From NCBI RefSeq assembly GCF_004054195.1, contig NZ_SBIW01000007.1, positions 434,001 through 498,000 on the forward strand: 64,000 bases of DNA. Direction: 5' to 3'. The notes under the pieces were generated by a model, which was not told where the DNA came from, did not search any database, and saw nothing but the letters and a program-made list of their open reading frames with translations. A program made the position numbers and the translations under genes. Each line of letters starts with the position of its first letter. Within the stretch, counting starts at the first letter, position 1. This document shows positions 15,560 through 23,579 of the stretch, one piece after another. The DNA is from Mucilaginibacter gilvus (GTDB taxonomy: Bacteria > Bacteroidota > Bacteroidia > Sphingobacteriales > Sphingobacteriaceae).

Positions 15560-17713
15560 CTATCTCAAAATATTCTCCGTCACCTTCGCTATATCCACCG
15601 TTATTTTATTGATAAAGCCCAGCTGTTCCTTCATCAGCACATCCTCTGCTGATAGGGGGGCGGGCACCACATCTGCGGTTTTTACTGCCTCTGCAGGTTT
15701 TGCAGGAGCCTCAATAGTCTCCCCGCTTAGCTTTTTACCGGTTTCCTTCAATACGGCTATGCTTCGTTTTACCAATTTCAGCGCATCTGCATGGGGTTGT
15801 TGCGGGCCAGTACGGATAATGGTTGAAGCAATATTGGCCGTGTAAGAGGCCAGGATATGGTTCAGCACCACAAATTTGTGAATATCCTTTATATTACGCT
15901 GCTTGCTTTTGGGTTCGGAGGTCATGCGCTCGAAGGTGGCAGATAAGTTGGCCGAGTTCACAAACACATCCTTTCGGGCCAGTTTATAATCGGTAATTAA
16001 TACCGGTTTGCCGGCAATACTCTCCGATACCTTTTGCAGGTAGCTGATATTGGCAGTGATCACAGCTTTCAAGTCGTGCTGGATCTGTTGAAACTCCCAG
16101 GTAGGGAAAATTACGTAGCTGGCAATAAAAGCGATAGTAGAGCCAATTACCGTATCAATAATGCGTTCCTGCGCTACATTTAGTAAACCTACGCCGAGGA
16201 ATTTGAAAAGAATAAGCACATAAGGCGTCATCAATATCACGCTTACTACGTAGTTGAGCCTTAAAAAGCTATAGGTGCCAATCATAAACACCACCAAAAA
16301 AATAAACTGAGCTGTTTTATCGGGGATAAAATTTAAGATCAATATACCTACAGCGCCGCCAGCTATGGTACCAATAAGGCGCTGGTAATTGCGCTGTTTG
16401 GACAGGCTGAACCCAGGCTTCAATATCACAATAATAGTAAGCAGTACCCAATAACTGTGCCCGCCAAGGGATAAGTTCTTAGCCGTTATAAAACCTATCA
16501 AACAAACCAGCGATACCCGTAGCGCGTGTTTAAACGTGGCCGAATCCAGGCTGATGTTATCCCGAAAAATGTGAGGGGCAAAATCCTGGTGGGTTACAAA
16601 TTTGGAGTATTCTACCTCGCGGGTATCATTCAGCAGCATATCCGATGCTTTAGAATGGTAGTACTTATAAATATTGCCAATGCCTTTGGCCACATCGCGC
16701 AGGTTGATCAGGATCTTCTTTAGCACCAGGTTGCTGCTTTCTTTATCCTCTGCGCCTACTTCGTCTATCTTTTGTTTAAGCAGTTCCAGCTTATGATTCA
16801 AATTACTCAGCTTCTCGGGGCGGGTGTTGGCCAGTACGGCAAAGCCAATGTTGTCCAGATCGTCGGCCACGGTATGCAAAAAATCAGCTATCTCACTTAG
16901 TACCCCGGTATGCGCGTACTTCTCGCGGATGTGGCGGTAATCATAGTGGGTAGCCATTATCTGCTCAAACATATCCACCAGATCTATAAAGGTGAGTACC
17001 AAGATTCTGCTTGCCCCGGTAGATTCCTTCACCATCAGCCTGCTTTTAAAAAGCATCTCGCGTACGGCATCCTGGTGGTTGCTTACCGATATTTGCTGTA
17101 GCACCAGCCTGCGGTAATTATCATCTATATCAGTCTCGGGCCGGTAAAAATCGGCCTTTAAGCGTAAAAAACGCGCCACATCGGCCACATTCTCGCCAAG
17201 GGTTTGCTGCGCCGCACGATAGGGTCGTATACCAAAAAAAACCAGGCTAAAGATCATATACCAAAGCCCGCCGGCCAAAATGGTAGCGCAAAATATAGGC
17301 AGATCGGGCGGGGGGATGGCTTTATCCATCATAAATATCATTACCAGCAGGGCAGAGGTGCCTACTGCCGCGGCCCGGTTGCCATAAACCATAAGCATAC
17401 TAAACAGGAAAGAAAATACGGTGATCTCCAGCCCAAGCGTATACACGTTAAGCCGTGCGTACCCTGTTATTAACGATATCACCAATAGCAGGCCGTTGCC
17501 AATAGCCATGGCATTACGCTTATGCTGCACAGGGCCGGGACTATCTATAGCGGAGATACACAGCGCACCCAACGACATAGTGAGCCCCAGCTCAAAATCG
17601 CCAAACTGCAGCGCCAGCAACGACGGGACCAAAATACCGGCAGAAATGCGCAACCCGTCAGAAAAATACTGGCTGTAAAAAAAGCTTTTTATTTCTCTTT
17701 TGTGGCTATTCAT
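15560..17713 (-). CDS. FUSC/YccS-type inner membrane protein
   Basis: A 717-aa inner-membrane protein of the FUSC (fusaric-acid-resistance-like) superfamily, YccS/YhfK branch, related to aromatic-acid efflux components. Two blocks of hydrophobic helices are visible, about residues 20-170 and 400-540. They are separated by a soluble domain and followed by a cytoplasmic C-terminal domain. The repeated-half pattern (LSLGGHSYWVLLTIIVILKP.. and an earlier VPSLLALQFGDFELG) is typical. The ATG at 17711-17713 (MNSHKREIKSFF) fits the family; an upstream in-frame start adds 25 unlikely residues. No membrane-fusion partner (AaeA type) is adjacent, so the substrate is unknown. Confidence 0.88.
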   Translation of the reverse strand: MNSHKREIKSFFYSQYFSDGLRISAGILVPSLLALQFGDFELGLTMSLGALCISAIDSPGPVQHKRNAMAIGNGLLLVISLITGYARLNVYTLGLEITVFSFLFSMLMVYGNRAAAVGTSALLVMIFMMDKAIPPPDLPIFCATILAGGLWYMIFSLVFFGIRPYRAAQQTLGENVADVARFLRLKADFYRPETDIDDNYRRLVLQQISVSNHQDAVREMLFKSRLMVKESTGASRILVLTFIDLVDMFEQIMATHYDYRHIREKYAHTGVLSEIADFLHTVADDLDNIGFAVLANTRPEKLSNLNHKLELLKQKIDEVGAEDKESSNLVLKKILINLRDVAKGIGNIYKYYHSKASDMLLNDTREVEYSKFVTHQDFAPHIFRDNISLDSATFKHALRVSLVCLIGFITAKNLSLGGHSYWVLLTIIVILKPGFSLSKQRNYQRLIGTIAGGAVGILILNFIPDKTAQFIFLVVFMIGTYSFLRLNYVVSVILMTPYVLILFKFLGVGLLNVAQERIIDTVIGSTIAFIASYVIFPTWEFQQIQHDLKAVITANISYLQKVSESIAGKPVLITDYKLARKDVFVNSANLSATFERMTSEPKSKQRNIKDIHKFVVLNHILASYTANIASTIIRTGPQQPHADALKLVKRSIAVLKETGKKLSGETIEAPAKPAEAVKTADVVPAPLSAEDVLMKEQLGFINKITVDIAKVTENILR

Positions 17714-17917
17714 GAGGTGGTTTTGGGCGGGATATTTTCGCGTTTGCAAATTTAAACAAATAAAATTGCCATCACTTGCAATAACCATAATTGCATTAAA
17801 AAGGATTATCTGTTATTAATTATTCAGATTTTAGCATAATTTAATTTTAGATAGTTAAATTCACGCCAAAATACCGGGCAATCGGTATTAAGTAAATTTT
17901 GCCAAACCTGTTTTATT

Positions 17918-20491
17918 ATGCCAACAACCCTAAGGCTCAGTCAGAGAGAAACAACATTTAATCAGGAAGTTGTAACCCGTTTTGAGTTATACAACAGCTT
18001 GTTTCAAACCCTGCCTTTTTACCAGGTAAAGGATACCGGTATCTTACTACCCTTCTTTAGCTCACATTGTGAAAAGGGAGCGGCGGCAGAATTATCGCCT
18101 ACGGAGATCATCGAATCGTTTTTTAAGAACTACGTACCGGGTATCGACCACCGCGAGCAGATCAACCGCATGTTCCGTTTTATTCAATATATAGAACGGC
18201 AGGTGGTTTTGTTTGATGCCATAGAAGATTCGTCTTTTGGTACCCTTGGCCGTACAGATGATACCGGCCCGCTACAAAGTATGGTACAGCAGGCTACCTC
18301 TAACGAGGAGGCTCGCAAACAGATCAGCAAGCAATTAAAGGATTTTTCGTTGCGTTTGGTACTTACCGCGCACCCAACTCAGTTTTACCCGGGTACCGTC
18401 CTGGGGATCATGACAGACCTGATAGGGGCCCTTAAAGCCAACGATATCCCCGAGATAAATACTTTACTGCAACAATTGGGTAAAACCCCTTTCTTTAATA
18501 AAACGTCGCCAACTCCTGTAGATGAAGCGGTTAGCCTGGTTTGGTTTTTAGAGAACGTGTTTTACCACGCGCTATCGGGCATCCAGTCTAAATTGGAGCA
18601 GGAATTTGATATGGAGGGCAACAACCCGGTTTTGGAGCTTGGCTTTTGGCCAGGCGGCGACCGCGACGGCAACCCCAATGTAACCACGCAAAGCACCCGT
18701 GAGGTAGCTGTTTTGCTGCGCAAGCACATCTTCCGTTGTTACTACCGAGATTTCAGGGTGCTTAAACGCCGCATCACCTTCCGTGGTTTTGCTGATAATA
18801 TCTCCAAACTGGAAAAATTGCTTTACGATAACGCCTTTAACGAACAGGAAAACCCCAAGGATCTGCAGACGGAAATGCTCGACATTTTAAAGTCGATGCG
18901 CGAAACACTGGTGACCAGCCACGATAGCCTTTTTGTGGATATTGTAGGTGATATGATCCAGAAGGTACAGCTATTCGGCTCGTACTTCGCAACGTTGGAT
19001 ATCAGGCAGGACAGCCGTGTGCTGCGCAGTGTTTTTGATTACGGTACCAAGAAAATATACACTGGCGCACCAAAAGGCTACGCCGAAATGGATGAAGCAG
19101 CCAAGTTAAAAACCCTGCCGTTTACCGAGGCGGATTTTGTTTGCCCTGCCGATGCCGACGACATGACCCGCGATACCCTGGATACCATCCGCCTGATGAG
19201 GCAGATCCAGGAAAGCAACGGCGTGAAAGGCTGCCAGCGCTTCATCATCAGCAATTGCCAGCAGGCATCTGATATTTTGCAGCTGATAGACCTGTTCTTG
19301 TGGAGCGGCTGGAAAAAAGATAAACTTACCGTAGATTTTATGCCACTGTTTGAGACCGTTAACGATCTGATACACGCCGGCGATGTAATGGAGACACTTT
19401 ATACCCATCCATTCTATAAAAAACATTTAAAGAGCCGTGGCAACAGGCAAACCATAATGCTTGGCTTTAGCGACAGCACCAAGGATGGCGGATACCTGAT
19501 GGCTAACTGGAGTATTTATAAAGCTAAAGTAGAGCTTACCGCCATTGCCCGCAAACACGGTATCGACCTGGCCTTTTTTGATGGCAGGGGTGGCCCGCCG
19601 GCACGTGGTGGTGGTAAAACCCACCGTTTTTACGCGTCGATGGGTAAAGAGATAGCGAATGATCATATCGAGCTGACCATACAGGGGCAAACTGTAAGTT
19701 CGCAGTACGGTTCAGTGGAAACTGCAAGGTTTAATACCGAGCAGTTGATCAATGCCGGGATCATCTCCGCATTACACCCGAACCATAAAGACCTGCTGGA
19801 CCACAAGCACAAGGCGCTGATAGCCGAAATGGCAGAAGCAAGCCATGGCTTATTCCTTGCCCTGCGCGAGCATCCCTTGTTTGTAGAGTACCTGGAAAAA
19901 TTTAGTCCGCTTAAATTACTATCGCATATTAACATAAGCAGCCGCCCAACCAAGCGTAACGCGTCGGCCAAGTTAAAGCTCGAAGACCTGCGCGCCATTA
20001 GTTTTGTAACTTCGTGGAGCCAACTAAAGCAAAGTATCCCGGGTTTTTACGGCGTGGGTACAGCGTTGAAGAAAATGAAAGACGGCGGTAGCTGGGAAGA
20101 AGTGAAAGAGCTTTACCAAAATTCAGGCTTCTTTAAAACGATGCTGGATAACTGTATGATGTCGATGTCTAAATCCGATTTCCGGGTTACCGCTTATTTA
20201 GAGAAGGACAAAAAATTCGGTAAATTCTGGATTAGCTTGAAAGACGAGTTTGAACTAACCAAATCGCTGTTGCTGGAATTGACAGGTATGGCGGTGCTGA
20301 TGGAAGAGTCACCGGTGGAACGCCGTTCGATAGCCATCCGAGAAAAGATCGTACTGCCATTGGTTATAGTGCAACACTATGCGCTTCAATGCCTAAATAA
20401 TACTAAGGATGAAGAACTTATCGGCATCTATAATAAGCTGGTGATACGCACAGTATACGGTATTGTGAACGCGGGGAGGAATTTGGCGTAA
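17918..20491 (+). CDS. ppc: Phosphoenolpyruvate carboxylase
   Basis: Anaplerotic enzyme converting PEP and bicarbonate to oxaloacetate; 857 aa, slightly shorter than the E. coli enzyme (883 aa). The first active-site signature LVLTAHPTQ contains catalytic H152, and the metal/substrate motif GFWPGGDRDGNPNVT is intact. The glycine-rich loop reads FFDGRGGPPARGGG (R557, R563). At the position of E. coli His579 (FHGRGG) there is an Asp, D555, and the SIGRGG part is PPARGG. The C-terminus ends TVYGIVNAGRNLA rather than the usual GMRNTG. This divergent form may be a Bacteroidota subfamily. It is monocistronic, followed by a terminator hairpin. Confidence 0.94.
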   Translation: MPTTLRLSQRETTFNQEVVTRFELYNSLFQTLPFYQVKDTGILLPFFSSHCEKGAAAELSPTEIIESFFKNYVPGIDHREQINRMFRFIQYIERQVVLFDAIEDSSFGTLGRTDDTGPLQSMVQQATSNEEARKQISKQLKDFSLRLVLTAHPTQFYPGTVLGIMTDLIGALKANDIPEINTLLQQLGKTPFFNKTSPTPVDEAVSLVWFLENVFYHALSGIQSKLEQEFDMEGNNPVLELGFWPGGDRDGNPNVTTQSTREVAVLLRKHIFRCYYRDFRVLKRRITFRGFADNISKLEKLLYDNAFNEQENPKDLQTEMLDILKSMRETLVTSHDSLFVDIVGDMIQKVQLFGSYFATLDIRQDSRVLRSVFDYGTKKIYTGAPKGYAEMDEAAKLKTLPFTEADFVCPADADDMTRDTLDTIRLMRQIQESNGVKGCQRFIISNCQQASDILQLIDLFLWSGWKKDKLTVDFMPLFETVNDLIHAGDVMETLYTHPFYKKHLKSRGNRQTIMLGFSDSTKDGGYLMANWSIYKAKVELTAIARKHGIDLAFFDGRGGPPARGGGKTHRFYASMGKEIANDHIELTIQGQTVSSQYGSVETARFNTEQLINAGIISALHPNHKDLLDHKHKALIAEMAEASHGLFLALREHPLFVEYLEKFSPLKLLSHINISSRPTKRNASAKLKLEDLRAISFVTSWSQLKQSIPGFYGVGTALKKMKDGGSWEEVKELYQNSGFFKTMLDNCMMSMSKSDFRVTAYLEKDKKFGKFWISLKDEFELTKSLLLELTGMAVLMEESPVERRSIAIREKIVLPLVIVQHYALQCLNNTKDEELIGIYNKLVIRTVYGIVNAGRNLA

Positions 20492-20520
20492 CGCTAAATC
20501 ACCTATGCTGCGATTAATTG

Positions 20521-20556
20521 AAGGCTTGCGGGAATTAAATCTTGGCACGCCTTTTT
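20521..20556 (+). terminator. Terminator after ppc
   Basis: AAGGCTTGC pairs with GGCACGCCTT across a loop with one mismatch and is followed by TTTTTTG. It starts 30 nt after the ppc stop. Confidence 0.65.
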
Positions 20557-20710
20557 TGTTTTCCTGTCTAAGGTCAATTTGCTTTGTCTGACTTGTCCTG
20601 AAATAGGTTTACATAATAAAAAGTGTTTCATTCCGAAAATTTGGCATCTTTGTAAAAGAATGTTAAGTAACTTATAATGAATTATTTATAAACGTTACCT
20701 AACGAATAGG

Positions 20711-20801
20711 GGTGTTCCAAAGCGTTTCACTAAAAACTGTAAGATGTTGATTATCAATATTAATTTAAAAATGAGTGTGCCACATTTAAAAGTGGAACAC
20801 C
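20711..20801 (+). promoter_or_regulatory. Possible alternative RNA hairpins upstream of mini-gene
   Basis: GGTGTTCC (20711-20718) is complementary to GGAACACC (20794-20801). The second element also takes part in a local hairpin, GTGTGCCAC-ATTTAAAA-GTGGAACAC (20775-20800). The two pairings exclude each other, as in an attenuator. They lie about 70-160 nt upstream of the interrupted mini-gene at 20869. The rest of the 20492-21290 gap holds only that mini-gene and the repeat at 21038. Confidence 0.3.
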
Positions 20802-20868
20802 TAATGACGATTTCTCGTTTCGGCCCGAATAACGCTTTATATATGTATTTATACCCAAACCTTTACCT

Positions 20869-20982
20869 ATGAAAACGAGAACTATCCAATGAATCATATT
20901 GATCATTTTGCTATTGATTATCATCGGATTCGTTTTGTTAGACCATTATGTTTTCTGGTTGTTTGACATTCGCGGTTCGTAA
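20869..20982 (+). pseudogene. Mini membrane protein with in-frame TGA at codon 8
   Basis: From ATG 20869 the frame reads MKTRTIQ, then TGA (20890-20892), then continues open for 29 codons (IILIILLLIIIGFVLLDHY, then VFWLFDIRGS) to TAA at 20980-20982. The part after the TGA is a clean single membrane helix with a polar tail, and the part before it is a normal basic N-terminus. TGA is one base from TGG (Trp), so a nonsense mutation in a small membrane-protein gene is the simplest reading. Readthrough, or reinitiation at TTG downstream of the stop, is possible. I do not recognise the family. Confidence 0.4.
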
Positions 20983-21037
20983 ATCATCAAAAACCGTTTA
21001 ATTTAATCGCGCATAGGAAAAGGACTAAACCTCTCCT

Positions 21038-21144
21038 AACCGCGTTAGGGACAGCATCGAAAACCCCAAATAAAGTGCCGCTCTATTAGCTGCGCGTAGT
21101 GAGGAGTTGCAGCGTATGGCACGGGCCGAAGGCAACGCCATAAT
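21038..21144. repeat. Dispersed 107-bp intergenic repeat, copy 2
   Basis: Second copy of the element at 3378-3484, in the same orientation, with shared blocks TAGGGAYAGCA, AAACCCC, TCTAT.AGC, TGAGGAGTTGCAG and CGGGCCG.AGGCA. This copy has a closing stem TATGGC (21115-21120) with GCCATA. It lies about 150 nt upstream of the DUF4142 gene, whereas copy 1 lies 180 nt upstream of ccmE. Both copies are in 5' regions of plus-strand genes. Confidence 0.6.
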
Positions 21145-21290
21145 TATTTGTCGATTAGACTTTTACTTCTAACCCGCCAGCTCGTTTTCTTAAAAGGAAA
21201 TATTATCAGCCTATTGTAAAATAAATTCCTGTTTTTATAAACAGGAATGGCTTATGTTTGTTAACCCAATTACAGACTTAAGATTATATA

Positions 21291-21818
21291 ATGAAACAAC
21301 TGGCCAGCATAGCGTTTATAGTGATCGTATTTTTCTTTGTACACGGTTGCAACGAGAACCGGAAGGCCCGCAATTTTAACAACGGTATAGATGCCGAAGC
21401 GCAGAACTTTATTAGCAAAAGTATAGAGGGCGGCAACGCGGAAGTAAAGCTGTCGCAATTGGCTTTAAAACAATCGAAAAACCAAGCTGTTATTGACTAC
21501 GCCAAGATGTTGATTGCCGAACATATTGATGCTGGCAAAGAGTTAAAGAACATAGCTGTAAACCAATCTGCCAGCGTGCCCGATACCCTAACAAAAGCGC
21601 ATACCCTGGCGATGGAAAGCCTTGCTAAGAAAACAGGGGAAGCTTTTGATAAAGACTATATACAAGCCATGGTGGAAGACCATGAACAAACCATAGCGGT
21701 ATTTAAAACTGTAACCGGTAACCCAAATAAAAAATTAACTGCTTTTGCTGATAAAACCCTGCCGAAGTTAAAGGAACATCTGAAAAAGGCCAACGATATT
21801 TGCGCGGCTTTAAAATAG
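21291..21818 (+). CDS. DUF4142 lipoprotein
   Basis: A 175-aa predicted lipoprotein. The signal peptide MKQLASIAFIVIVFFFVHGC ends with the lipidated Cys at about residue 20. The rest is the DUF4142 helical bundle: FISKSIEGGNAEVKLSQLAL, KNQAVIDYAKMLIAEHIDAG and AMVEDHEQTIAVFK carry the family His/Glu pattern that resembles ferritin-like four-helix folds. Function is not established; related proteins are common, often in multiple copies, in Bacteroidota. The last nine bases overlap the end of a possible gene remnant on the other strand. Confidence 0.88.
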   Translation: MKQLASIAFIVIVFFFVHGCNENRKARNFNNGIDAEAQNFISKSIEGGNAEVKLSQLALKQSKNQAVIDYAKMLIAEHIDAGKELKNIAVNQSASVPDTLTKAHTLAMESLAKKTGEAFDKDYIQAMVEDHEQTIAVFKTVTGNPNKKLTAFADKTLPKLKEHLKKANDICAALK

Positions 21819-22010
21819 GCTCAATTGCTGTTTTACGGGTGGCTTTGTTTTACTCATTACAGTGCGCCCACCATACATCCAGGATTCAGCGCGTTCTTTT
21901 TCTATCACTTTGTCGAAATCAGCGTTGGGAGTAAAATCTTTTTCGGCAGCCTGCGCTATATTGGTTAAGCGCCTAATGGCCTCATTTTTTTCGTTATTAC
22001 CTATTTTGCC
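21810..22010 (-). pseudogene. Coding-like fragment without start codon
   Basis: On the minus strand, a frame open from after a TAA at 22011-22013 down to a TAA at 21810-21812 encodes about 66 residues with strongly protein-like composition (NEKNEAIRRLTNIAQAAEKD, then DFDKVIEKERAESWMYGG). There is no ATG before the WMYGG region, and the frame overlaps the 3' end of the DUF763 gene by 10 nt in another frame. It resembles the C-terminus of a small DNA-binding or antitoxin-like protein, but the identity is unknown. A decayed gene with its 5' part lost, or a gene using a rare start, would explain it. Confidence 0.3.
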
Positions 22011-22900
22011 TTATGAATAGCCATTTGCAGTGTGCAGATGGTTTCATCATAAACTTTGGTAGGCACCGGGAAGGGGTGACCATCCTTGCCTCCATGGGCG
22101 AAGCTAAACCGGGCGGGGTCATTAAACCGGGACAGCCATAAAACCGTGCCCAGCCGCTTCAGATCTACATCTTTTGCCCGCACATCGTGATGATTCGGCA
22201 TCACCAGCTTGCTTATTTCCTTCAGCATGCGTTCGGGCGGTTCGGCGGCAATTTGCATCACCCCGTTACGGCTGGCCGCTGCGGCGCTGTCGGTCATATT
22301 TAAAATTAAACCGTTGTTTTTACCATAGATACTGGTATGCGGATCGTCCACAAAACTTGTCAGCTGTTCCGAATGCCAGTGGTAACGGCGGGTGGTGTTG
22401 CTGGCATCGCTCATACCTTGTTGTACCACAGCCCATTTGCCGGTATCGCTCAAAATAAAATTGTGCGTGTAAAGTTGGAAACCATCCTGTATAGCGGTAT
22501 TATCTACCTTGGCACTTACCTTGCTGCATTTTACCAGATAATTACCATCGAGCCCGGTACGGCTGCCAATTTCTATCAACTCCTGCGGTGTGTTTTTGCT
22601 GTGACGGCCCTTGCCGCCACAAATGTAAATATCCAGTTCGCGGCTGTGCGGGTTGATGGCTTTTTTGAGCGCGCCCATCACCGAGGTCGTGATGCCTGAG
22701 GAATGCCAGTCCATCCCCATTACCGAGCCAAGGCTTTGGAACCAGAAGGGATCGCTGAGGCGGCGGAGCACTTCATCCTTGCCATAATCGAGTACGATAT
22801 TTTCCACCACCGCCAAACCGAGCCTGGCCATACGCTCGGCAAGCCAGGCCGGCACATGGCCGTAGTGCAATGGCATATCTGCAAACCCTGATTTTTTCAT
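22001..22900 (-). CDS. DUF763 protein
   Basis: A 299-aa cytoplasmic protein of the DUF763 family. It begins KKSGFADMPLHYGHVPAWL, the characteristic N-terminus, and has the conserved GMDWHSSGITTSVMGALKKA and ICGGKGRHSKNTPQEL segments. The start ATG at 22898-22900 matches the family. The upstream in-frame extension (to 23062) is Lys-rich and lies over an A/T-rich promoter-like region, so I excluded it. Family members occur in archaea and bacteria without a settled biochemical function. It is downstream of the DUF4268 gene (112-nt gap) on the same strand. Confidence 0.9.
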   Translation of the reverse strand: MKKSGFADMPLHYGHVPAWLAERMARLGLAVVENIVLDYGKDEVLRRLSDPFWFQSLGSVMGMDWHSSGITTSVMGALKKAINPHSRELDIYICGGKGRHSKNTPQELIEIGSRTGLDGNYLVKCSKVSAKVDNTAIQDGFQLYTHNFILSDTGKWAVVQQGMSDASNTTRRYHWHSEQLTSFVDDPHTSIYGKNNGLILNMTDSAAAASRNGVMQIAAEPPERMLKEISKLVMPNHHDVRAKDVDLKRLGTVLWLSRFNDPARFSFAHGGKDGHPFPVPTKVYDETICTLQMAIHKAK

Positions 22901-23012
22901 ACTAACAAAATTAGTATTTTTTAAGACAAAAAAGCGTAATTTTTGCCCGAAAAAGTCCTTTTTTTTTGAAATTTTGGCAAGTAAAAATGGCGGGTTTTGC
23001 TCTTTTGGAACC

Positions 23013-23468
23013 TTACACTTCAAACGCGTATTTGGCATTGCTCCAAAATTCATCCAGCGCAATTATGCGTGGTTTAAAAAAGGAGATAAGTTTTGGCCAG
23101 TCTTCCCTTTGGAAAATACTCACCTGATTTAGTTCAATATAGATGCGGCTGACGATTTTGCCGTACTCGTCCGTAGTGTGAAGCTGCCATTCCCATTCCT
23201 CCTGCAGTACGTTGTGCAACAGCGCTTTATAGGTGGTGAATTGCTCAAAGAACAGTTCCTGTAATTCGGTATCCGGGTGGCTTATCTCTATAGCGATACC
23301 CGCTAACTTGTTATCTGCCTGCATTTTAAAGTAAATATGCTTAACCCCGGTTTTATAATTGATCCAATTGGTACGCAGGCCATCAGCAGGCATCACCGGC
23401 CCCATGTACTGGCCAAAAGCCGTCCAGAACGCTTGTTTTAGTTGAGATGCCTGGTCTTTAGAGTACAT
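23013..23468 (-). CDS. DUF4268 protein
   Basis: A 151-aa protein matching the DUF4268 pattern: an N-terminal helix LKQAFWTAFGQYMGPV, the core NWINYKTGVKHIYFKMQAD and a C-terminal LISFFKPRIIALDEFW. The domain resembles a small PD-(D/E)XK-like or restriction-associated fold in some larger proteins, but alone its function is unknown. The start ATG at 23466-23468 is 111 nt from the divergent alpha-L-fucosidase gene. It may be co-transcribed with the DUF763 gene. Confidence 0.85.
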   Translation of the reverse strand: MYSKDQASQLKQAFWTAFGQYMGPVMPADGLRTNWINYKTGVKHIYFKMQADNKLAGIAIEISHPDTELQELFFEQFTTYKALLHNVLQEEWEWQLHTTDEYGKIVSRIYIELNQVSIFQREDWPKLISFFKPRIIALDEFWSNAKYAFEV

Positions 23469-23579
23469 AAACTAACAGCAGGTTTGTATTATTTGTGTTG
23501 CGGCAAAAATAGCTTAATATTTCGCGTCCCAAAATCGCACCGATTATTTACTTTAGCGAAACCATACGAAATACCTGCT

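Noticed and set aside
20869..20982. Selenocysteine-encoding TGA
   Set aside because: No SECIS-like hairpin follows directly, and Sec at the membrane boundary of a mini protein is improbable; TGG to TGA is simpler.
22901..23062. N-terminal extension of the DUF763 protein
   Set aside because: Lys/Phe-rich low-complexity translation over AT-rich leader; the family begins at MKKSGFADMPLHYGH.
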